Assembly (NCBI GenBank): GCA_902496275.1
Contig: CABVAC010000061.1
Location: 1-6,558 of the forward strand
Direction of reading: 5' to 3'
Length of the DNA stretch: 6,558 bases
Source of the DNA: an uncultured Collinsella sp.
Lineage (GTDB): Bacteria; Actinomycetota; Coriobacteriia; Coriobacteriales; Coriobacteriaceae
Shown: positions 1 through 6,241 of the stretch, in pieces
Layout of the letters: every line of letters starts with the position of its first letter
Numbering within the stretch: the stretch's first letter is position 1
Notes under the pieces: generated by a model
Seen by the model: only the letters and a program-made list of their open reading frames with translations
The model's database searches: none
What the model was told of the DNA's origin: nothing
Program-made: the position numbers and the translations under genes

Positions 1-535
1 TCTGCATGCCATCGCGCGCGATGTCGGTATACACCAGATGCTTAAAGCCCAGCTCGGAAAGCTGCGCCACGGCATCGCCGAGCGCCACGCCCGCGCCGTC
101 GCGCCAGCCGTTCACCTTGACCTGGCCGTCGCGCGCGGCAATGTCAGCCACCAACAGCTCGCCAAAACCTTGGGCTGCCACCTCGGCAAAACCCGGCTCA
201 GTCACCAGCACGGTGCCCAGCGCAATGCGGCGAGCACCATAGCCAGCCAGCTCGTCGATGCGCGCGAGCGAGCGGACGCCGCCGCCTACGTCCACGGACA
301 GACCGTCGACGCCGCAGATGGCCTTGATCGCCGCCGAGTTGGCAGCGCATGCGCCCTCGTCCTCGCCAAAGGCAGAGGACAGGTCTACGACGTGCACCCA
401 GCTCGCGCCCTGCTCGGCAAACGAGCGGGCGACGGCCACGGGATCGTCGGAATATACCTTGCAGCGGCTGCGGTCACCACGCTCCAGGCGCACGACCTTG
501 CCGCCGATCAGATCGATTGCGGGAAACAGGATCAT
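1..535 (-). CDS. hisA: Phosphoribosylformimino-5-aminoimidazole carboxamide ribotide isomerase (HisA), 3' end cut by window edge
   Basis: HisA opens the sugar ring of ProFAR by an Amadori rearrangement to give PRFAR, the substrate of the HisH-HisF synthase; it is a cytosolic TIM barrel. Translating the minus strand from the ATG at 533-535 gives 178 codons. It starts MILFPAIDLIGGKVVRLERG, the classic HisA N-terminus with the first catalytic Asp at residue 8. It continues with VHVVDLSSAFG (47-57), VDVGGGVRS (81-89), the second catalytic Asp in VADIAARDG (Asp131) and YTDIARDGM (169-177). The GGG phosphate-loop motif looks like ordinary HisA rather than the SGG of mycobacterial PriA, so a dual HisA/TrpF role is not suggested, though the C-terminal part is not visible. 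The ATG overlaps the hisH stop as ATGA, and an AGGAGG at 543-548 lies 7 nt upstream inside hisH, which points to translational coupling. A full-length protein would be about 240 residues; roughly 60-70 are missing beyond the left edge. Confidence 0.96.
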   Translation of the reverse strand, partial: MILFPAIDLIGGKVVRLERGDRSRCKVYSDDPVAVARSFAEQGASWVHVVDLSSAFGEDEGACAANSAAIKAICGVDGLSVDVGGGVRSLARIDELAGYGARRIALGTVLVTEPGFAEVAAQGFGELLVADIAARDGQVKVNGWRDGAGVALGDAVAQLSELGFKHLVYTDIARDGMQ

Positions 536-1233
536 CGGCCGCCCTCCTCGACGATGTTGACGAAGTTCTTAAGGATGCGCTGACCCAGCGCGGAGGATTT
601 CTCGGGATGGAACTGGCAGCCCCACACGTTGCCATGGCGCACGATGCACGGGAAGCTCCGTGTATAGTGCGTGCGCGCCAGCACATCGGCGGCATCGGCG
701 TCGTCGGCCACCGCATAGCTGTGGGTGAAATACATGTTGGCACCCTCGGCAAAACCGGCGAGCAGCGGGTCGGCCGCACCGGCGGGCGTCATGTGCACCT
801 GGTCCCAGCCCACGTGCGGCACCTTCAGGCGGCTCGACTCCAAGCGCGTGCACGAACCGCGCATAATGCCCAGGCCATCGACCCAGGGGCCGCCGGCCTG
901 CTCGGAGGCATCGTCGTCCGCGTCCGCGCCCTCGTCCGCCGGCACACCCTCGTCGCCGCGCTCAAAAAACAGCTGAAGGCCCAGGCAGATGCCGAGCAGC
1001 GGAGTTCCGGCGGCAACGGCGTCGAGCACCGCGTCCGCCTCGCCGCTCTGGCGCATAAAGGCGATCGCGTCATAGAACGCGCCCACGCCCGGGATGACCA
1101 GGCCGTCGGCGCGGCGGATCTGTTCCGGATCGTCCGACGTGCAGGCGGCGGCACCGGCGCGCGCAAGCCCGCGCACGACGCTCGACAAGTTGCCCTTGTG
1201 GTAGTCGACCACCACGATCTTCGGTTCGCCCAC
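532..1233 (-). CDS. hisH: Imidazole glycerol phosphate synthase, glutamine amidotransferase subunit (HisH)
   Basis: HisH hydrolyses glutamine and channels the ammonia to HisF, the cyclase, which makes IGP and AICAR. It is a class I (triad) glutamine amidotransferase. With the GTG start chosen here it is 233 residues. The sequence shows KIVVVDYHKGNL (residues 5-16), the oxyanion region PGVGAF (48-53), the nucleophile elbow GICLGLQLFFE with Cys83, and the His209/Glu211 pair in CQFHPEK. A TTG 24 nt further upstream (1255-1257) would add eight residues, MNEIREGR. I prefer the GTG because AAGGGAGGG (1238-1246) sits just before it, and the N-terminal beta strand normally begins within a few residues of the start. 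The family is usually about 200 residues. The excess here comes mainly from an acidic stretch at about residues 92-119, between the Cys elbow and GLGIMRG. The stop overlaps the hisA start (ATGA), and 45 nt separate the gene from hisB upstream. hisF is not in the window. Confidence 0.95.
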   Translation of the reverse strand: MGEPKIVVVDYHKGNLSSVVRGLARAGAAACTSDDPEQIRRADGLVIPGVGAFYDAIAFMRQSGEADAVLDAVAAGTPLLGICLGLQLFFERGDEGVPADEGADADDDASEQAGGPWVDGLGIMRGSCTRLESSRLKVPHVGWDQVHMTPAGAADPLLAGFAEGANMYFTHSYAVADDADAADVLARTHYTRSFPCIVRHGNVWGCQFHPEKSSALGQRILKNFVNIVEEGGR

Positions 1234-1237
1234 GCGA

Positions 1238-1246
1238 CCCTCCCTT
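1238..1246 (-). promoter_or_regulatory. Ribosome binding site deciding the hisH start
   Basis: The minus strand reads AAGGGAGGG, then 4 nt, then GTG at 1231-1233. This places a good Shine-Dalgarno in range of the GTG and downstream of the alternative TTG at 1255-1257, so it supports the shorter hisH. Confidence 0.75.
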
Positions 1247-1257
1247 ATCTCATTCAA

Positions 1258-1280
1258 AACCTGTCCTTTTTTGGCAGGTT
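1258..1280 (-). other. Small hairpin at the hisB stop, in the hisB-hisH spacer
   Basis: On the minus strand AACCTG (1275-1280) and CAGGTT (1258-1263) form a perfect 6-bp stem. It is extended by CC/GG across one bulged A and closed by a loop of six A residues. The hisB stop codon TAA (1279-1281) lies at the base of the stem. Only a short T run follows (TTTT, partly within the arm), so it is at best a weak terminator. A role in RNA stability, processing or translation of hisH is equally possible. The structure is seen directly; any function is inferred. Confidence 0.5.
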
Positions 1281-1866
1281 ACAGCGAGCCCTTGGTGCTG
1301 GGAATGCCCTGCACGCGGGGATCGAGCTCGCAGGCGCGGCGCATCGTGCGGCCCACGGCCTTAAAGGCGGCCTCGATAATGTGATGCGAGTTGCTGCCCG
1401 CCAGCTCGCGCACATGCAACGTGAGCTTGGCATCGCGCGCAAAGGCATAGAAGAACTCAACGGCCAGCTCGGTATCGAAGCCGCCCACGCGCTCGGTCGG
1501 CACGGGCAGCTCGCAATAGGCCTGCCCGCGGCCCGAGATATCCACGGCGACCATCACGAGCGTCTCGTCCATGGCGATCGCCGCGTCGGCAAAGCGCGTA
1601 ATACCCGCCTTGTCGCCCAGCGCTTGGCAAAACGCCTCGCCCAGCACAATGCCCATGTCCTCGACGGTGTGATGTGCGTCGACCTCAACGTCGCCCACCG
1701 CGTGTACCGTCAAATCAAACAGGCCATGGCGGCCAAACGCGTTGAGCATATGGTCGAAAAACGGTACGCCGGTCGAGATATCGCACACGCCGCTCCCGTC
1801 CAGGTCAATCTTGACGACAATGTCGGTCTCACCCGTCTTGCGGGTCACCTCGGCATAACGGCCCAT
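1279..1866 (-). CDS. hisB: Imidazoleglycerol-phosphate dehydratase (HisB, monofunctional)
   Basis: HisB removes water from imidazole glycerol phosphate to give imidazole acetol phosphate, the substrate of HisC; it is a manganese enzyme forming 24-mers in known relatives. The 195-residue product has the usual length of the stand-alone dehydratase and lacks the N-terminal histidinol-phosphatase domain of the E. coli bifunctional HisB, so a separate phosphatase must be encoded elsewhere. Visible family motifs are VPFFDHMLNAFGRHG (34-48, His39), DAHHTVEDMG (63-72, His65, His66 and Glu69) and SNSHHIIEAAFKA (158-170, His161, His162 and Glu165), which supply the metal ligands of the two half-domains. 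The C-terminus IPSTKGSL is typical. The ATG abuts the hisC stop directly (TAGATG), and an AGGAGG at 1875-1880 inside the last hisC codons serves as its ribosome site, so translation is probably coupled to hisC. Confidence 0.98.
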   Translation of the reverse strand: MGRYAEVTRKTGETDIVVKIDLDGSGVCDISTGVPFFDHMLNAFGRHGLFDLTVHAVGDVEVDAHHTVEDMGIVLGEAFCQALGDKAGITRFADAAIAMDETLVMVAVDISGRGQAYCELPVPTERVGGFDTELAVEFFYAFARDAKLTLHVRELAGSNSHHIIEAAFKAVGRTMRRACELDPRVQGIPSTKGSL

Positions 1867-2982
1867 CTACATCTCCTCCTTCACCAGCGCTGCAAACGCA
1901 GCCAGCACCTCATCATTTTCCCGCGGGGTACCCACGGTAATGCGCAGACAGTCCGCAAGCCCCGGCGCGTAGCTAAAGTCGCGCACCAAAATCGAATACT
2001 CGTCGCGCAGACGCTCGCGCACGCGCGTGGCATGTGGCGTACGCACGAGCACAAAGTTCGCCGCGCTCGGCCATGCCTCCACGGGCAGGCCCTCGGCAGC
2101 CATCGCGCGCAGGGCGGCCAGCTCGCGCTCGCGCTCGGATGCAACCTGTGCCACCACGGGCGCGTACGCATCGCGGGCACGCACGCAGGCAAGCGCCGCC
2201 GCCTGGCTCAGCACATTAACCGAATAGATCTGACGAATCGCCGCGAACACGTCGATAACCTCGGGCGCCGCGATCACGTAGCCCAGACGCGTGCCGGCGG
2301 CGCCAAACGCCTTGGACAGCGTATGCAAAATCACCAGGTTGGGATGCTCGGCGATAAGCCCCTGCGCCGTGGTGGCCGCGCCAAACGAATCGTCGGCAAA
2401 CTCAACGTAGGCCTCGTCGACCATCACCATGCCGGGGCAGGCATCGCACAGGGCCGCGACAAAGTTGAGCTGCGCCACGTCGCCCGTGGGGTTATTGGGC
2501 GAGGTCACGATCGCCAGGCTGCACTCGGGCGCCGCTGCAAGCACGGCAGCCTGGTCGAGCTCAAAGGTCGCCGGGTCGCGCCGCACGTCGCGCACCTCGG
2601 TCTGACAGAGCGACGCAAAGAACGCATACTCGCTAAAGCACGGCGGGCAGTTGAGCAGGGTCCGCCCCGCGCCGCCAAACGCCAGCAGGTAGTTATAGAG
2701 CAGCTCGTCGCCACCGTTGCCCACGCAGATATTCTCGCGCGTCACGCCATGCCAAGCGGCAAGCTCGTCGCGCAGATCGTTGGACATGGGATCGGGGTAG
2801 CGGTTGAGCGGCGTGGCAGCCAGGGCCGCGTCGACCGCCTTGCGCACGCCAGCCGGCACGGGATAGGTGTTCTCATTGGCCGAAAGGTTGATGCGCGTGG
2901 GCGTAAAGTTGGGATCGTAGGGCTCAATACCGGCCAAGTAGGGCTGGACGAGCTCCTTCATGCGAGGCGTGAGTTCGGCCAT
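1867..2982 (-). CDS. hisC: Histidinol-phosphate aminotransferase (HisC)
   Basis: HisC transfers the amino group of glutamate to imidazole acetol phosphate to give L-histidinol phosphate; it is a cytosolic PLP enzyme of fold type I. With the start chosen here it is 371 residues, normal for the family. Landmarks are INLSANENTYPVP (about 31-43), the phosphate-binding GNGGDE (88-93), SPNNPTG (161-167), VDEAYVEF (188-195, with the PLP-ring Asp189 and Tyr192), the Schiff-base lysine in TLSKAFG (Lys224), the phosphate-contacting Arg in AGTRLGY (Arg232) and the substrate-carboxylate Arg in LRITVG (Arg347). An in-frame ATG at 3013-3015 would add 11 residues inside hisD. The ATG at 2980-2982 is preferred because AGGAGG lies 6 nt upstream and the protein then begins MAELTPRMKELV, a normal HisC opening. 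Only one base separates it from the hisD stop, and its own stop abuts the hisB start, so it sits in a tightly coupled hisD-hisC-hisB block. Confidence 0.97.
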   Translation of the reverse strand: MAELTPRMKELVQPYLAGIEPYDPNFTPTRINLSANENTYPVPAGVRKAVDAALAATPLNRYPDPMSNDLRDELAAWHGVTRENICVGNGGDELLYNYLLAFGGAGRTLLNCPPCFSEYAFFASLCQTEVRDVRRDPATFELDQAAVLAAAPECSLAIVTSPNNPTGDVAQLNFVAALCDACPGMVMVDEAYVEFADDSFGAATTAQGLIAEHPNLVILHTLSKAFGAAGTRLGYVIAAPEVIDVFAAIRQIYSVNVLSQAAALACVRARDAYAPVVAQVASERERELAALRAMAAEGLPVEAWPSAANFVLVRTPHATRVRERLRDEYSILVRDFSYAPGLADCLRITVGTPRENDEVLAAFAALVKEEM

Positions 2983-2983
2983 T

Positions 2984-4420
2984 TTAGGCCTCCTCGCCGG
3001 CCGGGTTAGCGGCACCGCCCGCAGCCGCCGTCAGGTCCACGCCCTCGGCAACCGTCGTCACGGCATCGCCCGGCCAGGCGACCTTGGTCAGGTCGGCCGC
3101 GACCAGCGACTCGGCGCTCACGGCATCCTCGCCCTGCTCCAGCACGCGGCGACGCAGAGCGGCGGAAAGCGCGTGTGCCCACAGACCCTCGGCCTCGGCC
3201 AGACGCTGCGTAGCGGGAGCGTCGGAGAGCAGGCCCTCGGGCGTATAGCAAATGACGCTCGAGCGTTTGACGAACTCTTCGACCGAAAGCGGATTGGAGA
3301 ACATGGCCGTACCGCCGGTCGGCAGCGTGTGATTGGGGCCGGCAACATAATCGCCGAGCGGCTCGGAACTCCAAGCGCCCACAAAGATGGCGCCGGCGTT
3401 GCGAATACCGCCGAGCAGGCCCATCGCGTCCTTGCAGTGCAGCTCCAGGTGCTCGGGCGCCACGGTGTTCACCGCCTCGACGGCGGCAGCCATGTCGGCG
3501 GCTACCACGATAGTGCCCTCGTTATCGAGCGAGGCACACGTGATCTCGGCACGCGGGGACTGCGCCACCAGGATGTCGATACCCGCCTCGACCTCGCGCG
3601 CAAACTGCTCGTCGCAGGTCACCAGATAGCAGGCTGCCAGCGGGTCGTGCTCGGCCTGCGCCATCAGGTCTGCCGCGACCACCATGGGCTTGGCCGTGGC
3701 ATCGGCCAGCACGCAGACCTCGGACGGGCCGGCGACCATATCGATACCCACGTCACCCGAGACAATCTGCTTGGCAGCGGCAACAAAAGCGTTGCCCGGA
3801 CCGGTGATTTTATCGACGCGCGGAATGGTCTCGGTGCCGTACGCCAGCGCGGCCACAGCCTGAGCGCCGCCCACCATATAGATCTCGTCCACGCCGCCGA
3901 GCTTTGCCGCGGCGAGTGTATAGGGGCTGATCAGGCCGTCCTTTTGCGGCGGGGTCACCATGACCACGCGCTTGACGCCGGCCACCTTGGCGGGAATGGC
4001 ATTCATGAGCACCGTGGAGGGATACTGCGCGCGACCGCCCGGCACGTAGATACCAGCCGCCGCGAGCGGGGTCACCTTAACGCCGAGCATCGTGCCGTCC
4101 GGGCGCGTGGTAAACCAGCTCTGCTCGACCTCGCGCTGGTGGAACTCGCGAATCTGACGCGCGGCCTTCTCGAGCGCGGCGACAAAGGCCGAGTCGAGGC
4201 CTTCGAGCGCGGCATCGATCTGCTCTTGCGGCAGACGGAAGCTCTGCAACTCAACGCCGTCAAAGCGCTGGCAATAGTCGCGCACCGCGGCATCGCCGTT
4301 GGCACGCACGTTGGCCACGATATCGCGGGCGGCGTCGACGATGTTTTGCGGCAGCACGCCCTTGCGGTTGAGCTGGTTGGTAACGAGACGCTCACCGGGA
4401 GCAAGCTTAATGGTCCTCAT
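2984..4420 (-). CDS. hisD: Histidinol dehydrogenase (HisD)
   Basis: HisD catalyses the last two steps, oxidising L-histidinol through the aldehyde to L-histidine with two NAD+; it is a zinc-dependent dimer. The 478-residue product carries the family motifs PLAAAGIYVPGG (118-129), YPSTVLMNAIPAKVAGV (143-149 core), VGGAQAVAALAYGTETIP (183-200), DKITGPGN (203-210) and DMVAGPSE (227-234). It also has the zinc ligands Gln255 and His258 (QAEHDP), Asp357 (LGDYVAGPNHTLPT) and His416 (GLWAHAL), plus the catalytic Glu323-His324 pair in APEHLEL. Residue matches to E. coli HisD are by motif alignment by eye. HisD proteins usually end about 15 residues after the last zinc His; here about 62 follow, an Ala-rich tail ending in GGAANPAGEEA. 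The ATG at 4418-4420 is preceded by AGGGG (4429-4433) at 8 nt. A 105-nt spacer separates it from hisZG; hisC follows one base after its stop. Confidence 0.98.
   Translation of the reverse strand: MRTIKLAPGERLVTNQLNRKGVLPQNIVDAARDIVANVRANGDAAVRDYCQRFDGVELQSFRLPQEQIDAALEGLDSAFVAALEKAARQIREFHQREVEQSWFTTRPDGTMLGVKVTPLAAAGIYVPGGRAQYPSTVLMNAIPAKVAGVKRVVMVTPPQKDGLISPYTLAAAKLGGVDEIYMVGGAQAVAALAYGTETIPRVDKITGPGNAFVAAAKQIVSGDVGIDMVAGPSEVCVLADATAKPMVVAADLMAQAEHDPLAACYLVTCDEQFAREVEAGIDILVAQSPRAEITCASLDNEGTIVVAADMAAAVEAVNTVAPEHLELHCKDAMGLLGGIRNAGAIFVGAWSSEPLGDYVAGPNHTLPTGGTAMFSNPLSVEEFVKRSSVICYTPEGLLSDAPATQRLAEAEGLWAHALSAALRRRVLEQGEDAVSAESLVAADLTKVAWPGDAVTTVAEGVDLTAAAGGAANPAGEEA
2989..2994 (-). promoter_or_regulatory. 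Ribosome binding site deciding the hisC start
   Basis: A perfect AGGAGG on the minus strand, within the final codons of hisD, is followed by CCTAAA and the ATG at 2980-2982. The hisD stop TAA (2984-2986) lies inside this spacer, so ribosomes ending hisD are placed directly at the hisC start. Confidence 0.85.
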
Positions 4421-4525
4421 ATCGGTATCCCCTATCGGTCGAGGTTGTGTTCGAAAAACGAGAGGCCAGGCAGCGGCGCCAGGCGGCCCGCAGCCCGTAC
4501 GTTGGGGCGCCCGTGCGTGCTCGCG
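4421..4525 (-). other. Intercistronic spacer between hisZG and hisD
   Basis: This is the largest gap inside the operon. It is very GC-rich on its hisZG side. An imperfect self-complementary segment lies at 4464-4488: on the minus strand GGCC pairs with GGCC at the ends, with an inner part containing wobbles and two mismatches. Five T residues follow (4454-4458), separated from the stem by five bases. It could be a weak terminator or processing site that lowers downstream expression, or simply spacer. The hisD ribosome site (AGGGG, 4429-4433) lies at its end. No coding potential of its own is evident. Confidence 0.4.
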
Positions 4526-6241
4526 CTATTGTGCCGAGCCCGCAACGGGCTCAAAATGCTTGTCCTTCACGGCTGCCGCCAAGCGATCTGCCAGATTACG
4601 CACGCGCGGATCTAAGCGCGCGGCACCCGGGTTGACAAAGAAGCGGGCCGTGCAGTCCATGATGCGGCCAGTGATGACCAGGTCGTTGTCGCGCAGCGTG
4701 GCACCCGTGGCGGTAATATCCACGATGCGATCGGTCATGCCGACGATGGGGCCCAGTTCGATGTTGCCGTGCAGCGAAACGATGTCGGCGTTCACGCCGC
4801 GCTCGGCATACCAGGCACTCGCGATGCGCGGATACTTGGTTGCCACGCGAAGCGAACCGCGGCGGGCATAGTTGCGCTCGGCCTGACCGGCGCGCCATGC
4901 GGGCTCCGCCTCAATAAACGTGCACAGGCCGTAGCCCAGGTCGACCAGCTGCAGCAGGTTGAGGTCGGCCTCGATGAGCGAGTCCCAACCGCAGATACCG
5001 CAATCGGCACCGCCGCAGCCCACAAAGGCGGGCGCGTCGCTGGGACGCACGATGACAAACTCGATATCTCCGACCGTGCCCTCGCCGGCACGCGTGTCGT
5101 GACCGCGCACGATCAGGTGACGGCCGGGGTCGCGCAGCTCAGAGACGTCCAGGCCCGCGGCCTCGAGCACGTCGAGCGTGTCAGCCTTAAGCGAGCCCTT
5201 GGGCACGGCGATGCGCAGCGGGCCCTCGGCACCACGGTCCACCGCATGATCGCCGTCGGAAGCGGCGTCCTCGGCCGAGGTGCGCGCGGTCTCCAGACGC
5301 TCGAGCGAAAAGGCGAAGCCCGCCGCCGGTACCTCGATGCCGTCGCCAAACGCACCGGTAAAGATGGAGTCGTAGCGTCCGCCCGAACCCACCGGATCGG
5401 GCAGGCCGCCGGCATAAGCCTTAAAGACCAGGCCCGTGTAGTAATCGAAAGAGTTCATGATGGAGAAGTCGAAGGACAGTACCTGAGCGTCCTCGGGAGC
5501 CAGGCCCTCGACCAGGGCACGGAGTTCGCGCGTCAGCGGCGCGGCGATACCGGCAGCCTCCAGCAGTGCGTCCACGCGGTCGAGTACCTCGGCTCCGCCG
5601 TGCAAGCGCGGCAGCTCGCTAATGGCGGCCTTGACGGCATCGGACTCGGCGCTTGCCGCCACGCGAGAATCGAGGCCCACGAAGTCGTTGGCGTGCACGC
5701 AGCACAGGGCTTCGGCAGCCAGCTCGCAATCCTCGCACGCCGCGAGCAGCTTCTTAAACGGACGCACACTACCTGCGATAATGCGTGCATCGGGCAGCGC
5801 GAGCTTACGCACGGCCTCGGCCACCAGCGAGACGATCTCGACATCGCCCGCGGTATCGCCCACACCGATAAGCTCAAAGCCCAGCTGCGTAAACTGACGC
5901 GAGCCGCCGGCATTGCGCCGACACTCGCGGACCACTGGCGCCTCGTAACGCAGACGCAGAGGCAGATCGGCCGCGCGCATGCGGGTCGAAACCAAGCGCA
6001 CGATTGGCAGCGTGTTATCGGGACGGACCACCAGCAGGCGACCGTCGTCATCAAAGAGCTTAAACGGGGTGTCCGCAATGCGGCCGCCCTCCTCGAGCGA
6101 ACCCTTGTCCTCGAGCAGCGGCGTCTCGACTGGAAGGTAATGATGCTCCCTAAAGCAGCCCTTCACCGTCAGCGCAATCTCTTCGCGCGCCTGAGCCTCC
6201 TCGGGCAATATGTCCCGGAATCCCCACGGTGTGGCCGTCAT
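4526..6241 (-). CDS. hisZG: Fused ATP phosphoribosyltransferase: HisZ regulatory domain + short-form HisG catalytic domain
   Basis: HisG joins ATP and PRPP to make phosphoribosyl-ATP, the committed, histidine-inhibited step. Short-form HisG lacks the C-terminal regulatory domain and works with HisZ, a histidyl-tRNA-synthetase-like partner. Here both are in one 571-residue frame without a stop. Residues 1-320 are HisZ: WGFRDILPEEA (6-16), VRPDNTLPIVR (72-82), a motif-2-like LRYEAPVVRECRR (97-109) running into RQFTQLGFELIG (115-126), FDYYTGLVF (265-273) and GSGGRYDSIF plus GFAFSLERL (285-316). The HisRS Arg-Gly before DYYTG is replaced by Asn-Ser, fitting a non-aminoacylating HisZ. Residues 321-340 are an acidic linker. 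HisG follows from PLRIAVPKGSL (341-351), through VIVRPSDAPAFV (396-407) to the PRPP signature ELGPIVGMTDRIVDITATG and TL (495-516). The protein ends about where short HisG proteins do, with no regulatory domain. The ATG has AGGAGG (6250-6255) 8 nt upstream. It is the first gene of the operon, as expected for the feedback-controlled step. Confidence 0.95.
   Translation of the reverse strand: MTATPWGFRDILPEEAQAREEIALTVKGCFREHHYLPVETPLLEDKGSLEEGGRIADTPFKLFDDDGRLLVVRPDNTLPIVRLVSTRMRAADLPLRLRYEAPVVRECRRNAGGSRQFTQLGFELIGVGDTAGDVEIVSLVAEAVRKLALPDARIIAGSVRPFKKLLAACEDCELAAEALCCVHANDFVGLDSRVAASAESDAVKAAISELPRLHGGAEVLDRVDALLEAAGIAAPLTRELRALVEGLAPEDAQVLSFDFSIMNSFDYYTGLVFKAYAGGLPDPVGSGGRYDSIFTGAFGDGIEVPAAGFAFSLERLETARTSAEDAASDGDHAVDRGAEGPLRIAVPKGSLKADTLDVLEAAGLDVSELRDPGRHLIVRGHDTRAGEGTVGDIEFVIVRPSDAPAFVGCGGADCGICGWDSLIEADLNLLQLVDLGYGLCTFIEAEPAWRAGQAERNYARRGSLRVATKYPRIASAWYAERGVNADIVSLHGNIELGPIVGMTDRIVDITATGATLRDNDLVITGRIMDCTARFFVNPGAARLDPRVRNLADRLAAAVKDKHFEPVAGSAQ

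Noticed and set aside
1231..1257. TTG at 1255-1257 as the hisH start
   Set aside because: It would put the strong AAGGGAGGG inside the coding region and add eight residues ahead of the normal N-terminal strand. The GTG at 1231-1233 fits better.
349..3009. Very long open frame on the plus strand (886 codons) opposite hisH, hisB and hisC
   Set aside because: It is antisense to genes with complete catalytic motifs. In this GC-rich codon usage TTA, CTA and TCA codons are rare, so the opposite strand lacks stops. The translation is Arg/His/Ala-rich with no recognisable domain.
2980..3015. ATG at 3013-3015 as the hisC start
   Set aside because: It would overlap hisD by 32 nt and lacks a good ribosome site. 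The ATG at 2980-2982 has AGGAGG at 6 nt and gives a normal HisC N-terminus.
2960..4615. Plus-strand open frame of 551 codons opposite hisD
   Set aside because: It has the same stop-poor antisense origin, no ribosome site of note and no recognisable protein family.
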